Positions 39,943 to 49,640 of a stretch of DNA of 56,959 nt are shown in pieces. Made by a program: the position numbers and the translations under genes. The notes under the pieces were generated by a model, which saw only the letters and a program-made list of their open reading frames with translations, searched no databases and had not been told where the DNA came from. How positions within the stretch are numbered: position 1 is the first letter of the stretch; each line of letters begins with the position of its first letter. This stretch comes from Prorocentrum cordatum (Eukaryota; Sar; Dinophyceae; Prorocentrales; Prorocentraceae), in assembly GCA_963575745.1 (NCBI GenBank), contig CAUYUJ010019115.1, positions 608,541 to 665,499 of the forward strand, written 5' to 3'.

Positions 39943-42255
39943 TCAGACACTGGCGGCAATTGTTGCCCATGCGCTGGCGCCCGATGTTGCTGCCCAGAGC
40001 TCCGGCTGGGCCCCCGGGGGGGGCAGTCGGTAGTATGAGCGGGGCCAGGCGGGCACTGGCCGGGCCTTCGCGCCGACCAGTTCCGCGGGCACTGCTGCGG
40101 CGCTCCCGGGAGCAGAACGCCTGGACAGCCAATCGGCCGCGACGTTCCAATGACCTGGAATGTGCGTGGGCTGTACATCCCGGACGTCCAGGCTCTCCAA
40201 TTCGAGCGCCAGTTCGGCCCCGATAAAATTCATTACAGGGGATGAGCTGGACAGCTTCCCTGCGAGGGCAAGGGCAGCGGAGTTGTCGCCGCGCAGGTCC
40301 ACTGTGGTCGAGGAAGCCCGCATGAAGCGACCCCACAGTTTCAGGGCGACGAGGAGAGCGAGCGCCTCCAAGGCCTGCTGCGAGCTGGATGAGCCCCGGT
40401 GGACAAGAAGGAGCCTCTCGTCGTCATCCAGCACGTCGCTGTGGGCGTACTCCAAGACCCTGCCGGATGCGAGGTGGGCCAAGACCAGCCCCAAGCCCCA
40501 GGGAGAAGCGTCCACTATGACGACGGTGGCTGGCGGGGAGCGCACCCAAGATCTGCGCCCGGTCACTGGCCCTTGCATGTCGCACCAGAGCGCCGTGAGC
40601 CACCGGACAGGCAAGGCGATCCGCTTGGCCGCCACCAGACCGTGCTTGGGGCGCGGGTCCTCTCTGCGAAGACGTCTGCGCTCCTCGGCGCCGGAGCGGA
40701 TGTCCCCCTCTGCGGAGGCAGCGACCGCGTACATGATGGACACGGCCCAGCGGATGCGGGGGAGCAGGCCTGCAACCCAGGAGTGTTTACCTGTGCACCG
40801 CTTGAGCTCCCTGAGGCTGACCATTGCCCCAGAGGCCAGGAGCTCGAGGGAGGCCAGAAGCTCCGCGACCATGCTGGCCGGGATGGACACGGTGATCTCC
40901 CGGGCGGCGACGTCTGCCACTATGGAGGCCCCGATCCACACGACTGCGCTCCCCCGGACTGCCTTGTGCCATGCGATGCGGACACCCATGCCGATGAGCA
41001 CCCACAGTGCGAGGCCGAGCTGCCTGTCGCGCTGCGCTTTCGTGCCCCGAAGTGCCCATATGGGGTCGTCCAGGTACAGCTGCATTCTGGCTTGGCGGTG
41101 GTCCACGCAAGATTGCACGAGCCTCGCCAGCGCGGCTGCGACGCGGCACCAGATGAGCGGGGCGCCAGAGAGGCCGAAGCAGAGCGTGATCCACAGCAGC
41201 AGGCGGCCCGGCACCACATCTGGCGACAAGCAGTGGCGCAGCTCATCTGGGTGCGTCCGCAGATGCATGTAGGCGTCCGAAAAATCGGCGATGGCGAATT
41301 CTAAATCCACCGCCGGGTCGGCACTGCCAGGGGGCGCCGCGCCGTGGACCAGCGCCAGGGTGTCCCGGATGAGGTCGCGCATCCGCGGGAGCACCGGTCG
41401 TTCTGGGACCCGGGCGCGGCTGTTGACCGGCGTCGGCCTGCTCCGCTTGAGGTCAACAATGATGCGCCGCTTGACGCCCCCGTCTGGTTTCTTCTTGGTG
41501 ATGAGCGCCATTCGGGATATGGAGCCACCGGGAAACCTCTGCTGGGCAACGGGCTCAGGAAACGACACTGCGAAGTCCTGTTCCAGATAGCGGTGCACCT
41601 CCGCCGCCGAGCCCTCGGGGTCGTCGGACATCGACTGGTAATTGAACACGCCTTGCGCCAGGGCTAAGTCCAATCTACCGGCGGTGCCAGCGCTCTCCGC
41701 CGCGGGCACGGCGGGGAATATGCCGCAGGTGGGGATGGGCACCTCCACGCCCAGCGGCGCGCCCACCTGGCACCAATCCCGGAGGCAGATCTCGGGGTCC
41801 CCGCCGGCCTGCAGCCACGCGTGCAGCAGCTCCGCTTGCAGCGGCGAGGGCCGCCCCCACTCGTGAGCCGTCTGGCCCTCTGGCGGGGCGCTGAGATGCT
41901 CGCGCAGCCGGGATCTCCAGACTTCGACGAGGTCACTGCCTGGGCCGGTGTAACTCTTGTCACCGAAGCGCTGCACCACTGCGGCCGCCTCCGGGTATTC
42001 CGAAACCCAGTCGTCGTACAGGGCGGCCACCTCCTTGCCGAGGGCGCAGAGGCGCGGCAGGCGCGCCACGGAGAGATGGTTGAGCGCAGGCCACCAACGC
42101 AGAGATGGTTCTCCTGCTCTCGGCGCTCCTGCCGGGAGGCCGGGGCCGCGGCCGTCGGTGCGGGGCGCGCGACCTCCGCGAGGGCTGGCTGCGCGGCCGG
42201 CTGCCCGGCTGCCGCGCCGGCGCTGGTGGGGCGCCTGACCAAGGCGTTGCCCCAC
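39943..42255 (-). CDS. Reverse transcriptase-RNase H of the DIRS-like element
   Basis: 770 residues from a GTG at 42255; the true start is uncertain and translation may enter by frameshift from gag or another frame. RT motifs: SRMALITKKKPDGGVKRRII (about 247-266), motif A FAIADFSDAY (Asp324), motif B FGLSGAP (360-366) and motif C QLYLDDP (Asp396, Asp397). RNase H residues: Asp582 in VVIVDASPWG, Glu630 in QQALEALALL, Asp657 in LRGDNSAAL, and His702 with Asp708 in IPGHWNVAADWLSR. All catalytic positions are present. The arrangement with RNase H fused directly after RT, and the RGDNSAAL and ADWLSR signatures, are typical of DIRS-type elements. The C-terminal 50 residues are Pro/Ala-rich and end at 39943. 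Protein-like sequence in another frame at 42310-42100 (VGQWGNALVRRPTSAG) may be part of the same product. Confidence 0.92.
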   Translation of the reverse strand: MGQRLGQAPHQRRRGSRAAGRAASPRGGRAPRTDGRGPGLPAGAPRAGEPSLRWWPALNHLSVARLPRLCALGKEVAALYDDWVSEYPEAAAVVQRFGDKSYTGPGSDLVEVWRSRLREHLSAPPEGQTAHEWGRPSPLQAELLHAWLQAGGDPEICLRDWCQVGAPLGVEVPIPTCGIFPAVPAAESAGTAGRLDLALAQGVFNYQSMSDDPEGSAAEVHRYLEQDFAVSFPEPVAQQRFPGGSISRMALITKKKPDGGVKRRIIVDLKRSRPTPVNSRARVPERPVLPRMRDLIRDTLALVHGAAPPGSADPAVDLEFAIADFSDAYMHLRTHPDELRHCLSPDVVPGRLLLWITLCFGLSGAPLIWCRVAAALARLVQSCVDHRQARMQLYLDDPIWALRGTKAQRDRQLGLALWVLIGMGVRIAWHKAVRGSAVVWIGASIVADVAAREITVSIPASMVAELLASLELLASGAMVSLRELKRCTGKHSWVAGLLPRIRWAVSIMYAVAASAEGDIRSGAEERRRLRREDPRPKHGLVAAKRIALPVRWLTALWCDMQGPVTGRRSWVRSPPATVVIVDASPWGLGLVLAHLASGRVLEYAHSDVLDDDERLLLVHRGSSSSQQALEALALLVALKLWGRFMRASSTTVDLRGDNSAALALAGKLSSSSPVMNFIGAELALELESLDVRDVQPTHIPGHWNVAADWLSRRSAPGSAAAVPAELVGAKARPVPAWPRSYYRLPPPGAQPELWAATSGASAWATIAASV

Positions 42256-42322
42256 TGGCCCACACGGATCAGGGCGCTGTCGGGGGCCTTAGCGACAGCG
42301 CCCGGCGACCCCGGAGCCGGGG

Positions 42323-43624
42323 TCAGCGGCGCCGGCAGTCCGGCGCCTTGTGCGAGGCATCGCCGCACTTGGCGCACTTGTGCAACCGGCCCTTCGGGCA
42401 AGTCGAGGGCGCGCCCAGCTTGCCGCACTCGTTCGCCGGGTTGCCCTGGTTCCAGTTCTTGCACACCTCGGGCCCCTGGGCCTTCTGCGAGTCGTTCGTC
42501 TGCTTGCGCGGCCCCCCCGCCGAGCTGCCGTGGGCAGTCGACGGGGGGCCCCCGTTTCCCGACGCCTGCTGGGGGCGCTGCTGCTGCTGCTGCTGCGGGC
42601 GGGTCTTGCGCCGCTTGCCCGTCGCGGGGGGGCGCCTCTCTGTCGGTGGCGTGATGGCCGCGAGGCCACCGGGCAGGTGGGCCAAGGCCACCGCCTCCTC
42701 AGGCGCGAGCAGCACGCCGCGACCGCCGCGCGCCACCCACGCAGCCGCCGGGCGCCGCACGTGAGCATCCCAGAATGCCTCGTCGTCGGCCGCGAGGCGG
42801 TACACAGTGGACCAGGGCGCTGCGCTGTTCCAGTCTGGAGCGGGCGTCTCGCCGGCCGCCAGTTTGGCCTCGTAGCGGCGCTTCAGGCGGACCATGTGCT
42901 CTGCGCGCATCTGGTCGTCCGCCGTGGCAATGAGATGCCAACATTCCGGCCATAGGTGCACGAGCTTGCGGATCTTCTCCGCGTAGTGCTCGAGCGCAGA
43001 ACGGGCCACAACCATGAGCATGATGCAAGCAGTGGCGAACACCTTCCATGCCGCTTCCCAGTGCTGCAGGTTCCCCGGGCCGGGGAGCTCCTTGGCCGTG
43101 AAGGTGCCGTCGCCGGTCGGGTACCAGGCGCGGAACTTCGCGGCCCGCACGCCCTTGCGGGCGAACGGCCCCCACAGCGCGAAGTCAGCATACGGCGAGC
43201 AGCCGCGGCCGTTCACCCTGTGGTCCAAGGCCGTGAGTTGCTCCACCGAAGGCTCCGCGTCCTCCGCCGGAGCGGCGAGGACCTGCTGCTGGTAGTTGGC
43301 GTGCCACTGGGCGTGCGTAGACGCATCGGCGACCCGCACCTCGCCATCGTCGCCCTGGTCGAGGACAGCGGACAACTTGACGACCTTGTCCCTGGTCGCC
43401 GGGGCCGCCGCCGGCGCTGCCCCAGACCCGGCCGCAGCCGGACGCGCCGCAGGCGCTTGGAACGGATCCATGTCCACGAAGTCGTCCCATCTCTGTCCGC
43501 CGGCTGTCCACGAAATGCTTTTGCAAATGCGCCAGATGAGGCCCACCTGGCTTGCTTCCAAGGGGGTGAGGCCACGTAAGGACGGCTCTCCCTGTCCAAG
43601 GTTATTGTCAATCTGTGTGGTCAT
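42323..43624 (-). CDS. Gag-like protein of the DIRS-like element
   Basis: 433 residues from the ATG at 43624-43622 (MTTQIDNNLGQGEPSLRG). The frame is open further upstream to 44011, inside repeat A1, but that part does not look like protein. It would form the particle and bind the RNA. Conserved-looking core: KVVKLSAVLDQGDDGEV (80-96), SPYADFALWGPFARKGVRAA (143-162), GTFTAKELPGPGNLQHWEAAW (split around 173-193) and PECWHLIATADDQMRAEHM. A Gln/Pro-rich linker follows. The C-terminus has a CCCH-like set (Cys388, Cys400, Cys409, His415) and a classical CCHC knuckle CAKCGDASHKAPDC (Cys417, Cys420, His425, Cys430). The stop is at 42325-42323, 67 bp before the RT frame, which is in a different phase. 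Confidence 0.88.
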   Translation of the reverse strand: MTTQIDNNLGQGEPSLRGLTPLEASQVGLIWRICKSISWTAGGQRWDDFVDMDPFQAPAARPAAAGSGAAPAAAPATRDKVVKLSAVLDQGDDGEVRVADASTHAQWHANYQQQVLAAPAEDAEPSVEQLTALDHRVNGRGCSPYADFALWGPFARKGVRAAKFRAWYPTGDGTFTAKELPGPGNLQHWEAAWKVFATACIMLMVVARSALEHYAEKIRKLVHLWPECWHLIATADDQMRAEHMVRLKRRYEAKLAAGETPAPDWNSAAPWSTVYRLAADDEAFWDAHVRRPAAAWVARGGRGVLLAPEEAVALAHLPGGLAAITPPTERRPPATGKRRKTRPQQQQQQRPQQASGNGGPPSTAHGSSAGGPRKQTNDSQKAQGPEVCKNWNQGNPANECGKLGAPSTCPKGRLHKCAKCGDASHKAPDCRRR

Positions 43625-43871
43625 GATTGCTACGTGCAGCATCGGAGCGGGGATTATCGACATCAGCGGGATGTGATTCTGGAAATCCCCCAGCTGCGCC
43701 TCGACAACACGAAACACACTGCCAGACAGACGTACATATTGAAAACGTCCGAAACCATTGTCCAAGACATTGCAGTGGCCTCTGGCGGAAACAATGCCAT
43801 CGATCGTGAGGGAAGCAAGCCGCGCAGGCAAACGACGTAGGAGAAGAATGGGAGGTACGTTAAGGTGAAAT

Positions 43872-44055
43872 GGGAAAAAGCAAAGAGTATCGAGTTTGAT
43901 CCGCGTGGCTGCATCGAACAACAATCTGGCATAGGAGCGCAGGGAGCAGGATACAATAATATATGATGGGGCAAGGTGGATACACAATGAGACAAGCCAC
44001 CCACCAACCATGCATTAGGAGTGCAATTGTCCTCAATTGACCTGTCAATAACGGA
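43872..44055 (-). repeat. DIRS-like element repeat A1
   Basis: Left terminal repeat in element orientation, ending at AATAACGGA on the plus strand. It should contain the promoter, but none is recognised. Confidence 0.95.
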
Positions 44056-44084
44056 GCAATCGGAGCCCCCCAGTCTAAACCTGG

Positions 44085-44120
44085 CCAGGCAGAGAGAGAG
44101 ATAGAGAGAAAGAGAGAAAA

Positions 44121-44152
<32 letters not shown>

Positions 44153-44155
44153 CCC
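44085..44155 (+). repeat. GA microsatellite
   Basis: GAGAGA and GAAAGAGA units just outside the DIRS-like element. Confidence 0.95.
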
Positions 44156-44209
44156 ATCTGAGAAATCAAGCGCTGAGCTGGTAACATCGGCAGGCATGGC
44201 TGATAGGTC

Positions 44210-44720
44210 CGCCCTCGTGCCCATCCCATCATCACTTCTTCCTCCTCCCTTCTCACCTTTTACATCCCCATCCTCCTCCCCACACCGCTCCTTCCCACAC
44301 CTTTCCCTCCTTCCTCTTCTCTTTCCTGCTTCCATCTCGCCCTCCTGCTCATCTTCCTCGTCCTTATCCCGGCATCCCCCATCCCTTTTTCTTTTTCCCT
44401 GTCCCTCCTCCTTCTTTCCATGTTCTGTCATCGTTTTCCTCCTGCTCCTCCTCCTCTTCCTCTTCTACCCTCTTCAGAACTCCAATTCTGGACCCCCAGA
44501 GCTCTGGACCCCTTCTCTGGACCGTTTTTCATACCGAGTCATTCTTTGACGATTCCTGAGCACGGTGAGGGGCCCCTGGTGGCCGAAAGTGGCAAAGCAC
44601 CATCCTTGGCGTTGTTCTGCAGCGCGATGAGGTGTGGGTTCCCCTCCTCTTCTTTTCCTCCTCCTTCTCACCCTCTTCCCCCTCCTCCTCCTTCTCCTCC
44701 TCATCCGGTCCTGTGCCATA
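44210..44720. repeat. Pyrimidine-rich low-complexity region
   Basis: CTCCTCC and TTCCTCC throughout with short unique breaks (44475-44640). No gene is supported. Confidence 0.75.
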
Positions 44721-44734
44721 TCAATATATGTTAG

Positions 44735-45195
44735 CCAACATGGACCCCACACAACAGGTTCTTGCAATCTATGCGGTACATTCGATGTGGTGCAATAAAT
44801 GCGATGCAAACTTTGTGATGCAATCTTTGCGGTGCAATTTGTGTGGTGGAATCTATGCGGTGCAACCTGCGTCATGCAATATATGCGGTGCAATCTATGT
44901 GATGCATTGCATGCGATGTAACCTATGTAATCCAAGCTAGGCGGTGCAATCACTGTGGTGCAATGTATGCGATGCATCCTGGGTCATGCAGTCTATGCGG
45001 CGCAATCACTGTGGCGCAATGTCTGCGATGTAACCTATGTAATGCAGCTTACGCGGTGCAATATATGTGATGCAACGTATTTGATGCAACCTATGTGATG
45101 CATTCCATGCGGTGCATTTTATGTGGTACAATGTATGCGATGCAACCTATGTGATGCACCCTATGCGGTGCAACCTATGTGGTGCAATCAATCAC
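44735..45195 (+). repeat. TGCAAT/TGCGGT array of the composite repeat, copy 2
   Basis: Starts with the conserved edge CCCCACACAACAGGTTCTTG, then about twenty units of roughly 20 bp such as TGCAATCTATGCGGTGCAA. The reverse complement of edge plus array is at 18950-19180. CxxC-rich reading frames result from the repeat. Confidence 0.9.
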
Positions 45196-45359
45196 TTGCC
45201 GAACTTGAAGTTGTCAACTCCACCGCTCGCGCAATCATCCCACCCACCCACCCGCAACTTGGTTTGCAAAACCCATGCGGGACCGAGCACAGATATCGCT
45301 CCGGGGTCGTCTTGGAACCCTCGGGGGCGTCTCAAGAGCGCCCCACGAAGGCCGGAGAA

Positions 45360-45895
45360 GCAAGACGGCCGACGACGACGACGGCGGCGACGACGACGAC
45401 GCCGACGTCGACGACGACGAAGACGACGACGCCGACGCCGACGACGACGAAGGCGACGACGACGTCGCCAACGAAGACGACGACGAGGGAGGAGGGAGGA
45501 CGACGACGGCGACAACGACGTCAACGACGACAACGAGGGAGGAGGGAGGACGGCGACGACGCGAACGACGAAGAAGGAGGAAGGACGGCGTCGCCGACGA
45601 CGACAACGACGAGGGAGGAGGGAAGACGACGACGAAACGACGACGACAACGACGACGACGACGGCGACGAAATAGGAGGGACGACGACGAGACGCCGACG
45701 ACGGACGACGACGACGACGAGGGAGGAGGAGGAAGGACGACCACGGCGACAACGACGACGGAAACGACCACGACGCCAAAGACGACGACGAACACGAGGA
45801 AAGACACAGGACGACGTAGGCGACGACGACGACGACGACGCGGGAGGAGGGAGGACGGCGACGACGACGACGACGACGACGCCGCAAGAGCGCGC
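45360..45895 (+). repeat. CGA/GAC triplet tract
   Basis: CGACGACGA with GGGAGGAGGGAGGACGG interruptions recurring about every 50-60 bp. One frame reads Asp-rich, another Thr-rich, another Arg-rich. Confidence 0.95.
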
Positions 45896-46345
45896 GCGCA
45901 CGCTTTTGTTGAAAATCCGTGTTGCGAAACCTTGTGTTTTTGTAGTTTTTTTGGACGCGCGATTTTGAAATCCTTTCGAAACCGATGGGTTTGAAGGATT
46001 TCGGCGTACGCGCGCGACGACGCGCGCGTCTGCACTTCGTCCCATTTTTTGCAGAAGGTTCTCGCGACGGCACGCAAGGGCGTTCGACAGATTTCGACAT
46101 GCGCGCGCGCGACGCCCAATGGTAGCATGTTGTGAAAATCTTGGAAAACCAGAATGGTTAAAGCTCGCGCGTAAGCTTTTTTAGCAAATCAGTGTTGCGA
46201 AACCCTGTGTTTTTGTTTTTTTTTGTTGGAAACTCGATTGCGACATCCTTCCTGCACCGCAGGTTTTTGCAGGAATTCGGCATGCGCGCGACGACGCGCG
46301 CGTGTGCACTTCGTCTGACTTTTTTGCAAGGGATTCGTGAACAAG
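45896..46345 (+). repeat. 260-bp repeat with GTTGCGAAAC, two copies
   Basis: GTGTTGCGAAACCYTGTGTT occurs near 45930 and 46192, and GCGCGACGACGCGCGCGT near 46014 and 46286. Both copies end TTTTTTGCA. Diverged inverted relatives are at 47770-48190. Confidence 0.85.
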
Positions 46346-46559
46346 TGTTATGTTAGAACAAAACATGTCACCGCATAGTGTTTTTTACAAGGGAACCTCA
46401 GGGAGGGGGATGGCGCTTGGGCTGGGACATTGTGATTTCATATTTAGGATGGACTTGTGGTCATAATCATCTGTGATTTACATACCCGAAAGGGGGACCG
46501 ATAACGCCGGGGGGGGGGTAGAGTCTATTCTCTTTTTAGAAAGGGGAACGTACGCGGTG
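46346..46559. other. No gene seen
   Basis: Balanced GC, unique sequence. Confidence 0.4.
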
Positions 46560-46905
46560 CACCTTCGTTAATGCAATATATGTGGTACAATCAATGTATG
46601 CGATGCAACCTATGTAATGCAATCTATGCGGTGCAATGTATGCGATGCGGTGACGGCGACGGGCGGCACGGGCGGCGACGGACGGGGATGGCGGCGACGG
46701 GCGGCACCGGCGGTGACGGGCGAGGATGGCGGCGACGGGCGGCGGCGGCGACGGGCGGCACGGCGTCGATTTTGCGGCGATGGTCCCGAGGCTGCGGCGA
46801 CGGTCGGCGACGGGCGGGGATGGCGGTGACGGGCGGCGACGGCGACACGCGGCGACGGGCGGCACGGCGGCGATTTTGTGGGGAGGTCCCGAGATAGTTA
46901 ACGCA
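46560..46905 (+). repeat. Composite: TGCAAT array plus GGCGACGGGC array, copy 3
   Basis: A short TGCAATCTATGCGGTGCAAT array (46570-46645) followed by GGCGACGGGCGGCACGG units (46650-46880) and GATTTTGTGGGGAGGTCCCG. It is the reverse complement of 18775-19000, including the outer GGTCCCGAG. Confidence 0.9.
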
Positions 46906-46975
46906 AGTGGGAACCCTGTTTGGGGAATATTGTCGTACTCTGCCCCGCAGCTGGTCGATAGCCGCCTGATCCTGG

Positions 46976-47655
46976 ACCTTCCATCCTACGTGTGAAAAGC
47001 AATGCAACATCAATGTTTTTCGTTTCAGCATGGGCATTACTTCGTCCGTGTTGCAAGATTCGTGGCAGGAGTGGAGCGGGGCGCACATCCCGCGCGAAAG
47101 GCCCACATGTCGCTCTCGACTCGGCGCCGCGCTCATTTTTCTAGAGAACTGAGCTCTGGATGGAGCTCGCCGCGCTTTATTCCGCACGCCACTTCGTCGA
47201 CGCGCGATCGGGCGGAACTGTAGCTTTCACCTCGCCCCCGCGCAGACTTCGCCTGAAAGTGGCGTTCCCGACTCAACGCGGCGCATATGCGTCATTCGCT
47301 AATTTTTGGGGGCCCGCGCGAGTGGGCGACTTGTCGCCCTCGCTCAAGCTCCGTGCGCATTCCGCTCGGAGGTGGTGTCCCGCGCGGGCGCGGCGCATGG
47401 CTCGCCGAATCGCGTGAAAGCGACAGCGGCAGCCGGGCCGCGCGAGAGCGGGCGAAATGCCGACCTCGCCCAAGCACAGCGCAGTTTGTAAGTGAACGTG
47501 GCAGTGCTGTGTCAGCGCGGCGCATGCTTCGTCTTCGCCCCGCCCAGCAGACAGAAATTTTGCCGCTCCTGTTATTGGAGGGAGGGTGGGAATAGGCGGG
47601 GCCCTCTGACACGCTCGACCTGGCTAGCTTGACTCCTATCCTTATTCCTTATTAG
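46976..47655 (+). repeat. Long direct duplication, first copy
   Basis: Begins with CCATCCTACGTGTGAAAAGC and ends with GGGAGGGTGGGAATAGGCGG and CTGGCTAGCTTGACTCCTAT. The second copy at 47708-48475 has matching ends but a different middle. Confidence 0.55.
47065..47545 (+). repeat. 120-bp degenerate GC-rich repeat
   Basis: Repeated CGCGCGAGNGCGGGCGA, CCTCGCCCAAGC and GCGCGGCGCATGC segments; about four units. Confidence 0.55.
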
Positions 47656-47707
47656 AATATACTCCTACTCCCCCCTCAGGCCCGCAGATAGCGGGCGCAT
47701 CCGGGTG

Positions 47708-48475
47708 GTCCCATCCTAACCTGTAAAAAACAATACACAATCAACATTTTTTCTTATTTTTTCCTCTCGACATGGACGTCCTGTCGTCCACGGCGATAAT
47801 CCATTGCAAAAAATACCACAAAGAGCACACGCGCGCGTTCATGTCAGAATCCTACCGAACACCGTGTGTTTGCAAGCATTTCAACATAAAAACATCAAAA
47901 ACCCAATGCTTTTTTCACAAAAATTGTACAAATTTCCCGCCCGGGCTCTCTTGCTGAAATCATAGGAAAACCATAGGAATCTTAAGAATTCGGTCAAATC
48001 CAGCGATTTCACGTCATCGCGCGGTGCACTCGCGATGCTCTGTCATGCACCCAGGCCGCGAATCCTGTGCAAAAAATACTACAAAGAGCACTCGCGCGTT
48101 CATGTCAGAATCCTACCGAATACCGTGTTTTTGCAAGCATTTCAACATAAAAACATCAAAAACCCAATGCTTTTTCACAAAAATGCTTTGGGGTGTCCTG
48201 TCAGACCGTCGGGCTTCCTCCGGCCACCTCTGGCTTCCTGCGGTGTACCGGGCCATTCTCGACTCGTCTGGCAATGCGTGCGCGGCATTCAACACGCGCT
48301 CGCCAGTTCCCGTCGGCAACCGCCATCGCGGCCGCATCAGCTGTACCAAACCGGCTGGCCGGTGTGACTTCGGCCCCCAGTTGTGCCAGCTTTGCTTCTT
48401 ATGTTGTGGGAGGGCGGGTGGGACTAGGCATGCCATGCTTGACTCGCTCGAGCTGGCTAGCTTGACTCCTACTCC
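47708..48475 (+). repeat. Long direct duplication, second copy
   Basis: Begins with CCATCCTAACCTGTAAAAAA and ends with GGGAGGGCGGGTGGGACTAG and CTGGCTAGCTTGACTCCTAC. Confidence 0.55.
47770..48190 (-). repeat. AT-rich 250-bp tandem pair, inverted relative of 45896-46345
   Basis: GCGCGTTCATGTCAGAATCC, GCAAGCATTTCAACATAAAA and CATCAAAAACCCAATGCTTT occur twice, about 250 bp apart and nearly identical. Motifs such as GTATTTTTTGCA and CGCGCGAGTG (minus strand) match the array at 45896. Confidence 0.8.
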
Positions 48476-48810
48476 TACTCCTACTCCTCTTCCTCTTCTT
48501 CCTCCTCCTTCTCCTCCTCCTCCTTCTCCTCCTCCTCTTCCTGCTCCAACTCCTCTTCCTGCTCCTCCCCTCATCCTTGACCTCCCCCTCCTACTCATTC
48601 TCTCCCCGTTCCCCTCCTGAGGAGGTCAGGAAGGTGGAGGAGGAGGATGGGCCGGAGGGGAGTAGCTCTTCCTCCTCCTCCTGCTCCTCCTCCCTCTCCT
48701 CCTCTTCCCCCCTCCTTCTCCTCCTGCTGCTCCTCCACCTCCTCCTCCTTTTCCTCCTCCTCCTCCACCTCCTCCTCCTCCACCTTTTCCTCCTCCTCCC
48801 TTTAGCTCCT
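48476..48810. repeat. CTC tracts
   Basis: 48476-48575 and 48665-48805, separated by a GAGGAGG-rich break. Confidence 0.9.
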
Positions 48811-48835
48811 CAAGAATGGGAAAGGGGAATCGAAG

Positions 48836-49018
48836 ATGAGGGGACGGAAAAGATCAGGGAGAGAAAACGGAGACGGAGGACGAGACGGAGGACGTAATTT
48901 GGAGAAAGTGGAGGGAGAGGACAGGGGCGACGAGGAGGATAACGAAGATGATGATGACGATAATGAGGAGGGAGAGGAGGATCAGGATCAGGAGGAAGGC
49001 CTGTGCGAGGTCGAATAA
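48836..49018 (+). other. Short acidic reading frame
   Basis: Sixty codons beginning MRGRKRSGRENGDGG and ending in an acidic run with a TAA stop. The composition is a GAG/GAT microsatellite, so coding is doubtful. Confidence 0.3.
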
Positions 49019-49299
49019 TCCAGAAGCCTCATGACAAATACTGTGGACACGACGCGCCCGCCGCGAGGTTTTCTCGCGGCGCGCCGCGGCCAGCAGCTGC
49101 GCAGCCCCGCGTTTGCGGCAAGCTGCATCCTGCTGCTCCAAGTCCCCCTCCCTACCCCTCCTCCTCACCCTGCTGTTCCCCTCCTCCGCCTCACTTCCCA
49201 CGCATCCCCCCTGTGCCCCTCCTATCTCCTCCCTCCTCCCCCTCCTCCCTCTCCTCCTCCTCCTCCTTCTCCTCCATTCCTTTCCCTCATAGACCTAGC
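49019..49299. other. Spacer with a CTC tract
   Basis: 49140-49275 is CTCC-rich; the rest is GC-rich and shows no gene. Confidence 0.55.
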
Positions 49300-49640
49300 C
49301 CTCACCATCCGATGTGAACATTGCATTCGGCACGTACTCTTCGGCGCACATCTATATGACCCAGTCCTTACCGTTCTATGCAACTGACCCATTCGGTGCG
49401 TACCCATCCGACCCAACCCCCACCATCCGATACAACAAGTACTATTCGGTGTACGTCCGCACGATCCAATCTTCATCGTCCAATGGAAAAAATGATTCGG
49501 CGCACCTCCACCGTACACAACCCCCACGATCCTACGCAACAGAGCGCATGCAATTCGGTGCGTATCCACCCGACCCAACCCTCACCGTCAGATGTAGAAC
49601 GGACTTTTGATGCGCATTTGCTGGTCCCCAACATCGGCCC
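49300..49640 (+). repeat. 70-bp tandem repeat with ATTCGGTGCGTA
   Basis: ATTCGGYGYRY followed by CCATCCGACCCAACC or a variant and by CACCRTCCGATG occurs near 49323, 49393, 49449, 49494 and 49554. About five units. Confidence 0.8.

Larger units (their letters stand above)
35490..44055 (-). mobile_element. DIRS/Ngaro-type tyrosine-recombinase retrotransposon
   Basis: Read on the minus strand the order is A1 (44055-43872), gag, RT-RNase H, tyrosine recombinase, B1 (36921-36310), A2 (36309-36126), B2 (36102-35490). A1 and A2 are both 184 bp and differ at three positions that I count. B1 and B2 are 612 and 613 bp with about seven differences. This A1-genes-B1-A2-B2 pattern is the split direct repeat arrangement of PAT/Ngaro-type elements, and the gene order gag, RT-RNase H, recombinase also fits. 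I see no methyltransferase domain, which favours Ngaro over DIRS1 or PAT. The near-identity of the repeats and the intact catalytic residues argue for a recent insertion. No target duplication is expected. Both outer junctions carry GA at the inferred exchange point. Confidence 0.92.

Noticed and set aside
44749-45195. CxxC-rich frames (RCNLCGAIYAV-like) that look like zinc ribbons.
   Set aside because: They are produced by the 20-bp TGCAAT repeat in one of several open frames and appear equally in the other copies of the repeat.
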